Origin: Maricaulis sp048270095
GTDB lineage: Bacteria > Pseudomonadota > Alphaproteobacteria > Caulobacterales > Maricaulaceae
Assembly: GCF_048270095.1 (NCBI RefSeq)
Contig: NZ_JBLWTL010000001.1
Coordinates: 186,001-250,000, forward strand
Reading direction: 5' to 3'
DNA length: 64,000 bases
The notes beneath the pieces were generated by a model. The model saw only the letters and a program-made list of their open reading frames with translations, made no database searches and had not been told where the DNA came from. Both the position numbers and the translations under genes were made by a program. Position 1 is the first letter of the stretch; every line of letters starts with the position of its first letter. Below are positions 51,664 through 60,238 of the stretch, in pieces.

Positions 51664-53793
51664 ATGTTCGATATTCAAAAAGAAACGATCGAGTGGGAGG
51701 GCCGCCCTCTTACTTTTGAAACAGGGCGCGTAGCCCGCCAAGCCAACGGTTCGGTCATGGTGACCTATGGCGAGACGACTGTTCTCGCCACCGCCGTTGG
51801 CGTCAAGACCGTCAAGGAAGGGGCCGACTTCTTCCCTCTCACGGTCAATTACCAGGAAAAGACCTTTGCCGCCGGCAAGATCCCGGGTGGGTTCTTCAAG
51901 CGCGAAGGCCGTCCATCGGAAAAAGAGACGCTCACCTCGCGCCTCATCGACCGTCCGATCCGTCCGCTCTTCCCCAAAGGCTTCAAGAATGAAGTCCAGG
52001 TGATGCTGACCGTGCTCTCGCACGACATGGAAAACGACCCTGACATTGTCGGCCTGATCGGCGCTTCCGCCGCCCTGGTCCTGTCGGGTCTGCCTTTCAT
52101 GGGTCCGATCGGCGCGGCTCGCGTTGGTTATTTTGATGGCGAATATGTCATCAATCCGCCTGTCTACGACATGGTCGACAGCGCGCTCGACCTCGTTGTC
52201 GCAGGGACCGGCGATGCCGTCATGATGGTTGAATCGGAAGCGAAAGAGCTTTCCGAGGACATCATGCTTGGCGCCGTCATGGCCGGCCACAAGGCTTTCC
52301 AGCCGGTGATCGATGCGATCATCCGTCTGGCTGAAAAAGCCGCCAAGGAGCCTTGGGAATACGAGCCGGAAGATCATTCCGCCGACGAAGCCCAGGTTCG
52401 CAAGCTCATCGGTGATGAGCTGGCTGCTGCCTACACCAATGTCGACAAGACCGCGCGTTATGCGGCTGTTGGCGTTGCCAAGGCGAAAGCTGTCGCGGCA
52501 CTGGCACGTTCCGAAGAAAACCCTGACGGCTTGCCCGGCACGGTCCTCAAGGACGTGATGAAATCGGTTGAAGCCTCCATTGTTCGTGGCGGCATCATCA
52601 AGACCGGCAAGCGTATCGATGGCCGTGCCCTCGACACGGTGCGCCCGATCGTGTCCGAGGCCGGTGTCCTGCCCCGTACGCATGGTTCGGCCGTGTTCAC
52701 ACGCGGTGAAACCCAGGCGCTGGTCGTTGCCACGCTCGGCACCGGCGAAGACGAGCAATTCGTCGACGATCTGACGGGAACCTATAAGGAGCGCTTCATG
52801 CTCCATTATAATTTCCCGCCTTACTCGGTCGGTGAAACTTCCTTCCGCCTGGCTCCGGGCCGCCGCGAAATCGGTCATGGCAAGCTTGCCTGGCGCGCTG
52901 TTCGTGCGGTTCTGCCATCGCATGTCGATTTCCCTTACACGATCCGTCTCGTGTCCGAGATCACCGAGTCCAATGGTTCGTCCTCCATGGCGACCGTTTG
53001 CGGTGCATCCCTGGCCATGATGGATGCGGGCGTGCCACTGACGCGCCCGGTTTCGGGTATCGCCATGGGCCTGATCAAGGATCCTGAAGGCATTGCCGTG
53101 CTGTCCGACATCCTGGGTGATGAAGATCACCTCGGCGATATGGACTTCAAGGTTGCCGGTACGTCCGAGGGCATCACATCGCTCCAGATGGACATCAAGA
53201 TCGCCGGTATCGACGAGAAAATCATGCACACAGCCCTCGCCCAGGCGAAGGGTGGCCGTCTGCATATTCTCGACGAAATGGCCAAGGCACTCGACACCTC
53301 GCGTGCCGAGCTCGGCGAATTTGCGCCGCGCATCGAAACCATCACCATCCCGACCGACAAGATCCGTGACGTTATCGGAACCGGCGGCAAGGTGATCCGT
53401 GAGATCGTCGAAAAGACCGGCGCCAAGGTCGACGTCAATGATGAAGGCGTGATCAAGGTCTCGTCTTCGGATGCGGCTTCGATCAAGGCTGCGCTCGACT
53501 GGATCATCGGCCTCACCGCCGAGCCTGAAGAAGGCAAGATCTACAAGGGCAAAGTCGTCAAGGTCATGGATTTTGGTGCCTTCGTGAACTTCTTCGGCCC
53601 GAAAGACGGCCTGGTCCACGTGTCTCAGCTTCGTGCCGAGCGTGTGAATCATCCGTCCGACCTGCTGAAGGAAGGCGATGAAGTCTACGTCAAGCTCCTG
53701 GGCTTTGACGATCGCGGCAAGGTCCGCCTGTCGATGAAAGTCGTCGACCAGGAAACCGGTCTCGAGCTCGCCAAGGATGGTGCAGAGGCGTAA
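51664..53793 (+). CDS. pnp: Polyribonucleotide nucleotidyltransferase (PNPase)
   Basis: This 709-aa protein has two RNase PH-like domains (about 1-225 and 305-540) with an alpha-helical linker, then KH (TITIPTDKIRDVIGTGGKVIREIVEKTG) and S1 (GKIYKGKVVKVMDFGAFVNFF). It degrades RNA 3'-5' using phosphate and forms a trimer. A strong terminator lies about 40 bp downstream. Confidence 0.97.
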   Translation: MFDIQKETIEWEGRPLTFETGRVARQANGSVMVTYGETTVLATAVGVKTVKEGADFFPLTVNYQEKTFAAGKIPGGFFKREGRPSEKETLTSRLIDRPIRPLFPKGFKNEVQVMLTVLSHDMENDPDIVGLIGASAALVLSGLPFMGPIGAARVGYFDGEYVINPPVYDMVDSALDLVVAGTGDAVMMVESEAKELSEDIMLGAVMAGHKAFQPVIDAIIRLAEKAAKEPWEYEPEDHSADEAQVRKLIGDELAAAYTNVDKTARYAAVGVAKAKAVAALARSEENPDGLPGTVLKDVMKSVEASIVRGGIIKTGKRIDGRALDTVRPIVSEAGVLPRTHGSAVFTRGETQALVVATLGTGEDEQFVDDLTGTYKERFMLHYNFPPYSVGETSFRLAPGRREIGHGKLAWRAVRAVLPSHVDFPYTIRLVSEITESNGSSSMATVCGASLAMMDAGVPLTRPVSGIAMGLIKDPEGIAVLSDILGDEDHLGDMDFKVAGTSEGITSLQMDIKIAGIDEKIMHTALAQAKGGRLHILDEMAKALDTSRAELGEFAPRIETITIPTDKIRDVIGTGGKVIREIVEKTGAKVDVNDEGVIKVSSSDAASIKAALDWIIGLTAEPEEGKIYKGKVVKVMDFGAFVNFFGPKDGLVHVSQLRAERVNHPSDLLKEGDEVYVKLLGFDDRGKVRLSMKVVDQETGLELAKDGAEA

Positions 53794-53833
53794 GCCCCTT
53801 TGCGTCCTGACGCGTATCGAAATGAATGAAGAG

Positions 53834-53862
53834 CCCGCCGGATCCATCCGGCGGGTTTTTCT
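53834..53862 (+). terminator. Intrinsic terminator after pnp
   Basis: A 10-bp stem CCCGCCGGAT (53834-53843) with ATCCGGCGGG (53846-53855) has a short loop and is followed by T5. The convergent LytTR gene ends at 53861. Confidence 0.85.
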
Positions 53863-54709
53863 ATGCCGCGAGGCGGTCGCGATAGCGGCGGCTGCCGGGG
53901 ATGGTCTCGCCATTGCTCAGGGTGAGGGTGACATCGCCTTCACCGGTCGGCACGGTCTCGGTGATCATCGCCCGATTGACCAGCCAGGAGCGGTGCACAC
54001 GCACGGCATCGACCCCGGCATCGCGGAGCAGGCTGTCCAGCTCGTTCAGCGTCATGCGGGCGAGGTGTGTTCGCGTGCCAAAGCGGGCTTCTACATAATT
54101 GCCGGCCGCCTTGGCGGAACTGAATTCTGCAGCGGTCAGGTGCATGACCCGCCCGCCACATTTGAGATTGACCCGGTGATGGGTGCGCGCCTCGGTCCGC
54201 GCCGCGGCGGCTTCGAGCCGGTGCCATTCAATAGTCCGAAAGCCGGTCAGCGTGAGGACGACCGCAGCGTAGCTCAGCACGTCCTTGCGAAGTTCATAGA
54301 GGAATGTCTGTAGTGGATCGCCGAAGAAATGGTAGGCCTCGTTGAACAGGACCGGAAACAGTGCTTCGCGGGTGAGGCCCATGGCGGCGACATGCAAGCC
54401 GGAAAAAATCACTGCGCCGCCGATATGGGCCGGCAGCCACCGGGTCCATGACGCCGCGCCGATCGGAAAACGGCGCTCCCACCTGCGCACCGCCACCCAG
54501 CACAGCAACAGCATGTAGGCGGTGCTGCTACCCTCCAGAAACCAGGCCTTCCAGGCGTTGAAGCCATGTCCGTCTCGCGCCTCTTCCATGATGATGGACG
54601 TGGAATTGACGACCCAGAAGGCCATCGCCATCGCCGAAAAGGCGATAAGCGCATGCAGCCCTGCGCGCCGCTCGGCCGCCTGCTCGTTCTGAAACTCCAG
54701 CGTGCTCAT
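53861..54709 (-). CDS. Membrane-anchored LytTR-domain DNA-binding regulator
   Basis: This 282-aa protein has four membrane segments in the first half (about 18-40, 60-78, 92-112, 145-165) and then a LytTR DNA-binding domain (about 185-280: VMHLTAAEFSSAKAAGNYVEARF, LNELDSLLRDAGVDAVRVHRSWLVN, VTLTLSNGETIPGSRRYRDRL). It has no receiver domain, so it is likely a one-component sensor acting at the membrane. It is divergently placed from an acyltransferase gene 181 bp away, a usual arrangement for control of the neighbour and itself. Confidence 0.92.
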   Translation of the reverse strand: MSTLEFQNEQAAERRAGLHALIAFSAMAMAFWVVNSTSIIMEEARDGHGFNAWKAWFLEGSSTAYMLLLCWVAVRRWERRFPIGAASWTRWLPAHIGGAVIFSGLHVAAMGLTREALFPVLFNEAYHFFGDPLQTFLYELRKDVLSYAAVVLTLTGFRTIEWHRLEAAAARTEARTHHRVNLKCGGRVMHLTAAEFSSAKAAGNYVEARFGTRTHLARMTLNELDSLLRDAGVDAVRVHRSWLVNRAMITETVPTGEGDVTLTLSNGETIPGSRRYRDRLAA

Positions 54710-54812
54710 GATGCGATCATGCCATTGCCGGGCGCTGTGGCAAGCCGGGGACTGCGCGTTTCGGCCCTGTTTCCCGCCGCCCGTCCCCGCGCGTCAGCAT
54801 TTGGTCCCGTGG

Positions 54813-54856
54813 AGCCGGTCATGGTCCCGGCGGGCTGGCGGGTCCAGCCGGTGATG
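54813..54856. promoter_or_regulatory. Candidate operator: direct repeat between lytTR gene and acyltransferase
   Basis: AGCCGGTCATG (54813-54823) and AGCCGGTGATG (54846-54856) match at 10 of 11 bases and are 33 bp apart, three helical turns. LytTR proteins usually bind direct repeats, so this is a plausible site, though it does not closely match known consensus sequences. Confidence 0.35.
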
Positions 54857-54890
54857 TGATGGATGGGGGCAATGTTATTGGAGATCGAGC

Positions 54891-56108
54891 ATGTCACACC
54901 CAGCCGCAACCCTGTCCGGGACCGCCACCAGCACCCGCCGCTATGATCTTGACTGGCTCAGGATCATCGTCTTCGGCTTGCTGATTTTCTATCATATCGG
55001 GATGTTCTTCAACACGGAGGGCTGGCACGCCAAGAGCACGCACATGAATGATGCGATGGAGCCGCTGATGTGGCTGTCCAGCCCCTGGCGGCTGCCGCTG
55101 CTCTTCTTCATCTCCGGCGTCGCCATCCGTTTCCTCTCCGACAAGCTCGGCGCGGCACGGTTCGCACGCGACCGGTTCTGGCGGCTTTTCCCGGTGATCC
55201 TGTTTGGCATGTATGTGATTGTCGCGCCGCAGACTTGGGTGCAATTGCAAGAATCCGGCGATATCGGCCCGGACTTCTGGACCTTCTATCAGGGCTATGC
55301 CTTCGTTTGGGACGGCCCCTGGTCGGTCGAGACGCCGACCTGGAATCATCTCTGGTACGTCGCCTATCTGTTCGTCTATTGCATGCTGCTGGCGCCGGTG
55401 ATCCCGGCCCTGCGGGCTATCGCCGACAGCAAGGCCCTGAAAGCCATTGGCGGCCTGTTCGAACGCCAGGTCATCGGCCCGATCCTGATGATCGTCCTGC
55501 CGATCCTGCCCTTCGTGCTGCTCCGTTTCACCCTGGTCGAGCATTTCCCGACCACCCACAACCTCACCTGGGACTGGGCCAATCACGCCAACAGTCTGTT
55601 GATCCTGCTCTATGGCTATGTCTTCGCGAAGAATCAGGCCCTGTGGCGCGCGGTTGACCGGGTCTTGCCCTGGGCTGGTGTTCTGACGGTGACCTCCTTC
55701 ATCTTCCTCTATGTCAGCTATTCCACCTGGCCGGCCATCGAGAACAATATGGCGCTGGTGTGGACCGCGCGCTTCGACCGTATCTTCTTTGCCTGGGCCA
55801 TCATCCTGACCCTGCTGGGCCTCGCCCGCCGCTTCGGCAATCACGACAATGCCGCCCGCCGCTATCTCACCGAAGCCATCTTCCCCTATTACATCCTGCA
55901 CCAGACCATCATTGTGGTCGGCGGCTTCTGGATCGGCTCGATGGGCTTTCACGTCTGGACCGAGTTCTGGATCCTTGTCGCCATGACGGTGACGGGCTGC
56001 GGTCTCGGCTATGAGCTGATCAAGCGGGTGCCGCTGCTGCGGCCGGTGATGGGGCTGAAATGGGTGGCCACCCCGCGCAGCGGCCGCGCGGTGAGTTCGA
56101 CGGTGTAA
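54891..56108 (+). CDS. Acyltransferase-3 family integral membrane protein
   Basis: This 405-aa protein has about ten membrane segments. It begins RRYDLDWLRIIVFGLLIFYHIGMFF, the acyltransferase-3 start with the conserved His, and continues through WRLPLLFFISGVAIRFL and RFWRLFPVILFGM. The family O-acetylates sugars or glucans, lipid A, antibiotics or peptidoglycan; the acceptor cannot be told here. It lies divergent to a LytTR regulator, the likely controller. Confidence 0.88.
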   Translation: MSHPAATLSGTATSTRRYDLDWLRIIVFGLLIFYHIGMFFNTEGWHAKSTHMNDAMEPLMWLSSPWRLPLLFFISGVAIRFLSDKLGAARFARDRFWRLFPVILFGMYVIVAPQTWVQLQESGDIGPDFWTFYQGYAFVWDGPWSVETPTWNHLWYVAYLFVYCMLLAPVIPALRAIADSKALKAIGGLFERQVIGPILMIVLPILPFVLLRFTLVEHFPTTHNLTWDWANHANSLLILLYGYVFAKNQALWRAVDRVLPWAGVLTVTSFIFLYVSYSTWPAIENNMALVWTARFDRIFFAWAIILTLLGLARRFGNHDNAARRYLTEAIFPYYILHQTIIVVGGFWIGSMGFHVWTEFWILVAMTVTGCGLGYELIKRVPLLRPVMGLKWVATPRSGRAVSSTV

Positions 56109-56177
56109 TCCGGCGCAACATTACAAACTTGTCAGACGCCGCGGTGGCAATCTCATCTACTCTCCCGGGCACAATCC

Positions 56178-56199
56178 GGAGCGGCGCCAGCGCCGCTCC
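56178..56199 (+). promoter_or_regulatory. Perfect hairpin in the 5' region of the S9 peptidase gene
   Basis: A 9-bp perfect stem GGAGCGGCG/CGCCGCTCC with a 4-nt loop ends about 5 bases before the ribosome site (ACGGGAG) of the S9 peptidase. It has no T-run. It could stabilise the mRNA 5' end or affect translation; alternatively it is a leftover of the acyltransferase 3' end. Confidence 0.4.
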
Positions 56200-56214
56200 G
56201 CGCAACGGGAGCGA

Positions 56215-58683
56215 ATGATGATGACAGTCCAGGCATGGTGGAAAGCAGGCGTTTGCGCAGCGGTCGCCGGATTGACGGGTTGGGGCGCGGTGGCGCTGGC
56301 GCAGGAGCCCTACCGGCTGCCGCCGCAGGAAATCGTCGATATCGTCGATGCCCAGCCGACGCCCTGGACGTCGCTGTCGCCCGCCCGTGACACGCTCTTG
56401 CTGATGCATCGCGAAGCCCTGCCGCCGGTCGCCGAACTGGCCCGGCCGATGGAGCGCCTGGCCGGCCTTCGCCTCGATGCCACCCTCAACGGCCGGCATG
56501 GGCCGCGCTCGGTGGTGGGTCTGTCGCTGGTCGATCTGGAAAGCGGCGAAGAGCGCGCGGTCGACCTGCCCGGCGATGTTGGCATTTCCAACACCAGCTG
56601 GTCGCCGGACGGTTCGCAGATCGCCTTCGTGATGACCCGCAATGACGCGCTCAGCCTGTGGGTGGTGGATGTCCGCCAGGCCCGGGCCCGGCAACTTGTG
56701 AACAGCGGCATCAATGCCATTTTCTCGCCGTTTGAATGGATGCCGGATGGCGAACGCCTTCTGGTCAGCCTGGTGGATCCCGATCGCGGCCCGATGCCCG
56801 AGCGTCCGCGCGTGCCGTCCGGGCCGGTCACCCAGGAAGCCAGCGGTTATGAAGCGCCGGTCCGCACCTATCAGGACTTGCTCCGGGACGAACATGACGC
56901 CGCGCTGTTTGCCTGGCTGTCCGCCAGCCAATTGGCGCTGGTCAATACGACCGGCCGCACCCGTATTCGTGAGGTCGGTGAGCCGGGACTCTATTTTTCC
57001 GCAGACCCTGCGCCCGGCGGCGATTACATCCTGATCGGCGAGATGGAGCAGCCCTTTTCCTATCAGGTGCCGTGGTACAGCTTCCCGGACCGCGTTTTCG
57101 TGGTCGATACCGATGGCGATGAAGTCGCGACGATCGCCCGCCAGCCTCTGGCCGACAATGTGCCGATTGGTGGCGTTGTCACCGGACGTCGTTCGGTCAC
57201 CTGGCAGGCCAGCCACGCGGCCCGCCTGATCTGGGCCGAGGCGCTGGACGGCGGTGATCCGCGTGTCGAGACCGATCAGCGCGACAGCGCCTGGGCACTG
57301 GCCGCTCCGTTTGATGGCGAGCCCGTGGAAATCCTGCGCACCGAGGACCGCTATTACGGCACGCAATTCACCACACAAGCCCAGCTCGGCTTTGCCATGG
57401 AGTATGATCGCGATACCCGCGTCATCCGCCGCTGGCTGGTCGATTTCGCTGACCCGTCGGTCGAACCGCGCCTCGCCGAGGAACGCAACTACCAGGACAG
57501 CTACGCCAATCCGGGTAATGCCCTGAGCGTGCGCAATGAATTCGGCCGCAGCGTTGTCGGCGTCCATGATGGCTACATGTATATGGCTGGTGAGGGTGCG
57601 ACGCCGGAGGGCGACCGTCCCTTCCTCAACCGGGTTGATTTCGAGACCTTCGAGACGACCGAGATCTGGCGCAATTCCGGCGAAAATTTCGAGGAAATCA
57701 TCGGCCTCACCGCGCCCGACGCCGCGTCCTTCCTGACCAGTTGGGAAGACCCGGTCACGGCGCCGAATGTGCGCTGGCATCGCGCCGGTCAGGACACAGT
57801 CCAGATCACCCAATTCGCCAATCCGCATCCGCAGCTCAACGAGATCAGCCGCGAGCTGATCACCTATGAGCGGGAAGACGGCGTGCCGCTGTCAGCAACA
57901 CTCTACCTGCCGGCCGACTACGAGGAAGGCGACACCCTGCCGGTTCTCGTCTGGGGTTATCCGCTGGAATATAATGACGCCTCGACCGCCGGTCAGGTAT
58001 CAGGCTCGCCCTATCAGTTCACGCGTGTCGCCGGCACCAGCCCGCGCTTCCTGGTGACCCAGGGCTATGCCCTGTTGGAGAACGCCACGATGCCGATCGT
58101 CGGGGATGATCCGGAAACGGTGAATGATACCTTCATCCACCAGCTCGTCCTGTCTGCCGAAGCGGCCCGCGATGTCACGGTCGAAATGGGCTTTGGCGAT
58201 GGCGAGCGACTGGCCATTGCCGGCCATTCCTATGGCGCCTTCATGACGGCCCACCTTCTGGCCGCCTCCGACGTCTTCCGCGCCGGGATTGCCCGTTCAG
58301 GCGCCTATAACCGCACCCTGACGCCGTTTGGCTTCCAGTCCGAACGCCGCACCTTCTGGGCCGCGCCGGAGACCTATTTCGAGCTCTCGCCCTTCATGCA
58401 TGCCGATCAGATCAATGAGCCCATGCTGATGATCCACGGCCAGATGGACAATAATTCCGGCACCTTCCCGATGCAGTCCGAACGCATGTTCGCCGCCGTC
58501 AAGGGCAATGCCGGCACTGCCCGCCTGGTCATGCTCCCCTATGAAAGCCACGGCTATCGCGGCCGAGAGAGCATCCTCCACGTCCTCGCCGAGTCGATTG
58601 ACTGGCTCGACCGCTGGGTGAAGCCGCTGGAAGATCCGATGGGTGGGGGTGACGCCGTGGAGGAAGCTGAACCGGGGGAGTGA
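56215..58683 (+). CDS. Secreted S9-family serine peptidase (prolyl oligopeptidase type)
   Basis: This 822-aa protein has a signal peptide (about 1-29, cut near GAVALAQ), a seven-bladed beta-propeller region (about 80-600; e.g. ISNTSWSPDGSQIAFV) and an alpha/beta hydrolase domain. The catalytic triad is visible: Ser672 in GHSYGA, Asp745 in HGQMDNNSG, His779 in ESHGYRGRES. The ESHGYR ending and domain order fit the glutamyl-endopeptidase-like S9D group. It likely trims peptides in the periplasm. Three consecutive ATGs begin the gene at 56215. A terminator follows. Confidence 0.92.
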   Translation: MMMTVQAWWKAGVCAAVAGLTGWGAVALAQEPYRLPPQEIVDIVDAQPTPWTSLSPARDTLLLMHREALPPVAELARPMERLAGLRLDATLNGRHGPRSVVGLSLVDLESGEERAVDLPGDVGISNTSWSPDGSQIAFVMTRNDALSLWVVDVRQARARQLVNSGINAIFSPFEWMPDGERLLVSLVDPDRGPMPERPRVPSGPVTQEASGYEAPVRTYQDLLRDEHDAALFAWLSASQLALVNTTGRTRIREVGEPGLYFSADPAPGGDYILIGEMEQPFSYQVPWYSFPDRVFVVDTDGDEVATIARQPLADNVPIGGVVTGRRSVTWQASHAARLIWAEALDGGDPRVETDQRDSAWALAAPFDGEPVEILRTEDRYYGTQFTTQAQLGFAMEYDRDTRVIRRWLVDFADPSVEPRLAEERNYQDSYANPGNALSVRNEFGRSVVGVHDGYMYMAGEGATPEGDRPFLNRVDFETFETTEIWRNSGENFEEIIGLTAPDAASFLTSWEDPVTAPNVRWHRAGQDTVQITQFANPHPQLNEISRELITYEREDGVPLSATLYLPADYEEGDTLPVLVWGYPLEYNDASTAGQVSGSPYQFTRVAGTSPRFLVTQGYALLENATMPIVGDDPETVNDTFIHQLVLSAEAARDVTVEMGFGDGERLAIAGHSYGAFMTAHLLAASDVFRAGIARSGAYNRTLTPFGFQSERRTFWAAPETYFELSPFMHADQINEPMLMIHGQMDNNSGTFPMQSERMFAAVKGNAGTARLVMLPYESHGYRGRESILHVLAESIDWLDRWVKPLEDPMGGGDAVEEAEPGE

Positions 58684-58707
58684 GGTTAAACTCACCCTGA
58701 TTCAATG

Positions 58708-58742
58708 AAAAACCCCGCCAGATTGTTCTGGCGGGGTTTCTT
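58708..58742 (+). terminator. Intrinsic terminator after the S9 peptidase gene
   Basis: A 12-bp stem AACCCCGCCAGA (58711-58722) with TCTGGCGGGGTT (58727-58738) has a 4-nt loop and upstream A-run, with TTTCTT following. It also sits downstream of the AT-rich island genes read on the other strand. Confidence 0.85.
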
Positions 58743-59083
58743 GAATCCTGATTTGGGTCAGGTGAAGTCTTGATCGTTCTCAGGTCGAGGCCGGAGTGTA
58801 TCTTAATCTTGGCGCGAATCATGTCGGCTATGGGAGGTTTGCCTCCGCCATCGTGCAGCACTCTTGCCCTGCTCCTGCCTGCACGCGACCTATCATCGGT
58901 GGGGCGCGCGTGATCGCTAGGAGGGACTTGGCCTAAGTTGAGCAAGGGGCTCTGACCTTAGGGAGAAATGGGGCGCAGGCCGAGATTGTGCGTTGACCGG
59001 CGCATCCGGCGTTCGGCCAATAGTGTTGCCGGATGATATGCTCTCTGAGGCAATGTGAACTCATCTGATAGACGTTTGACTGT
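58743..59083. other. Non-coding spacer next to AT-rich island
   Basis: I see no credible gene here. One minus-strand reading frame passes through, but it continues through the terminator into the S9 gene and resembles no protein. There is a short inverted pair CATCCGGC/GCCGGATG near 59010-59035. Base composition is intermediate at the right end, where it meets the AT-rich genes. It may be a remnant boundary of transferred DNA, but no att-like duplication was found by eye. Confidence 0.5.
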
Positions 59084-59959
59084 TTAGGTCAAATTGTTTG
59101 CAAGCACGACGGCAATTAATATGATGCAACATGTTATAAAAAGGAACGCAATAATGAATTCGTGCCTATTTTCATTAAAAGAATCTGATATGGAGCGATA
59201 ATAGAAAGATATTTGATTTTCTAAAGTAGACTTAAAATCTTGCTTTTTAAAAAAGATATTTGTTACATTGTCGCCTTCGATCAACATTCGACGCTCTGCG
59301 TTTGCGTCGGAAAAAGAATATTTACCAATTTCAACTGTAGAGCTACTTCGTATATTGTTTGAGCCTTCGTGAAAAAATGCAATAGATTTCATTGGATCCG
59401 AGATTGAAACATATTCAATACGACCTGAATGATTAACTCGTATTTCCTCTAGTAGCCCATGGTAAACAGTAGTTTTATTATCGATGTTGTGTTTTGATAC
59501 AATAGAAACGAAAACCTTTTGACTTTCCCATCCTCGGTATACCCCGTAGAGGCCACCGTAATAAAGGCGTCCGAGAAGGTCTAGGCCGGGAACCCCATAT
59601 GTAGATAGCCTGCCTAACGCGCAGCCGGCGAATGCAGAGAAAATAAGCAGACCCAATACATATATCGTTAGCGTGGTGTCGGGCACTGGTGTGTTAGTTG
59701 CTTGCGTCAAAGATTCCGATTGAATGACATGTTGTAAAAACAAAGTCAGATCATTCACGTGGCCGCTAAATATAAAGTTAAATAACGTGAAATAAAGAAA
59801 GTTAACATATACTGAGCAGAAAATGAATGATGACACTGTAACTGTCGCCCCCTGATCAATGGGCCGCCTAATGCGACAAAGATACTGGAAACAGTAAGAG
59901 TGAATAAATGCGGGGATAGTAAAAAAGACAAATGTTAGCGCTAATATGCTGCTCGTCAT
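59084..59959 (-). CDS. AT-rich unknown membrane protein (DUF6338-like topology)
   Basis: This 291-aa protein lies in an AT-rich island. N-terminal segments at about 1-25, 35-65 and 95-118 are hydrophobic; the middle is a soluble domain of about 130 residues rich in beta strands (KVFVSIVSKH, TTVYHGLLEEIRVNHSGRIEYVSISDP); a last TM lies at about 268-288. The plan of N-terminal TMs plus a V..G-L-(x)n strand domain recalls DUF6338 proteins, but I cannot confirm that. It overlaps the 61-aa upstream gene by one base (TAATG). Codon use is A/T-rich, unlike all neighbours, so it is likely acquired. Confidence 0.7.
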   Translation of the reverse strand: MTSSILALTFVFFTIPAFIHSYCFQYLCRIRRPIDQGATVTVSSFIFCSVYVNFLYFTLFNFIFSGHVNDLTLFLQHVIQSESLTQATNTPVPDTTLTIYVLGLLIFSAFAGCALGRLSTYGVPGLDLLGRLYYGGLYGVYRGWESQKVFVSIVSKHNIDNKTTVYHGLLEEIRVNHSGRIEYVSISDPMKSIAFFHEGSNNIRSSSTVEIGKYSFSDANAERRMLIEGDNVTNIFFKKQDFKSTLENQISFYYRSISDSFNENRHEFIIAFLFITCCIILIAVVLANNLT

Positions 59960-60144
59960 TACGCTGAAATCTTCTTCGGCGAAAATGCCTTCCCGAGAAT
60001 GCTGTAAATCACTTCCAAAACCTCCATTGTGGTTGGAGGTCGGCGGTGCTTGACGTGAGCGTATTCAATTGCAGCATTGACCAGATGGATGTCTCCGTCT
60101 GCCGCTTCTAAGAACTCTCTTAAGCGCTGCTTCGAATTGAACAT
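59959..60144 (-). CDS. AT-rich small unknown protein, partner of the membrane protein
   Basis: This 61-aa basic, helical protein starts MFNSKQRLREFLEAADGD and ends in KAFSPKKISA. ATG 60144 has GGGAG about 6 nt upstream. Its stop overlaps the start of the 291-aa gene by one base (TAATG), so the two are translationally coupled. The pattern EFLEAADGDIHLVNAAIEYAH is amphipathic, but no family is recognised. It lies 94 bp beyond the fabI stop on the same strand; its own promoter was not clear. Confidence 0.65.
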   Translation of the reverse strand: MFNSKQRLREFLEAADGDIHLVNAAIEYAHVKHRRPPTTMEVLEVIYSILGKAFSPKKISA

Positions 60145-60238
60145 CGGCTTCTCCCTAACCGGATCTACAGTCTATCAGCTTCTCGTCCGAACTGTCGAAA
60201 ATCTCGTGGCCCGAGTCGATTTGTCGCACATGCTGCTT

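Noticed and set aside
51595..53913. 772-codon minus-strand ORF opposite pnp
   Set aside because: Purely antisense to pnp; composition matches a shadow frame.
58529..58945. 138-codon minus-strand ORF next to the AT-rich island
   Set aside because: It runs through the S9 terminator and into the S9 coding region; no similarity to a known protein was seen.
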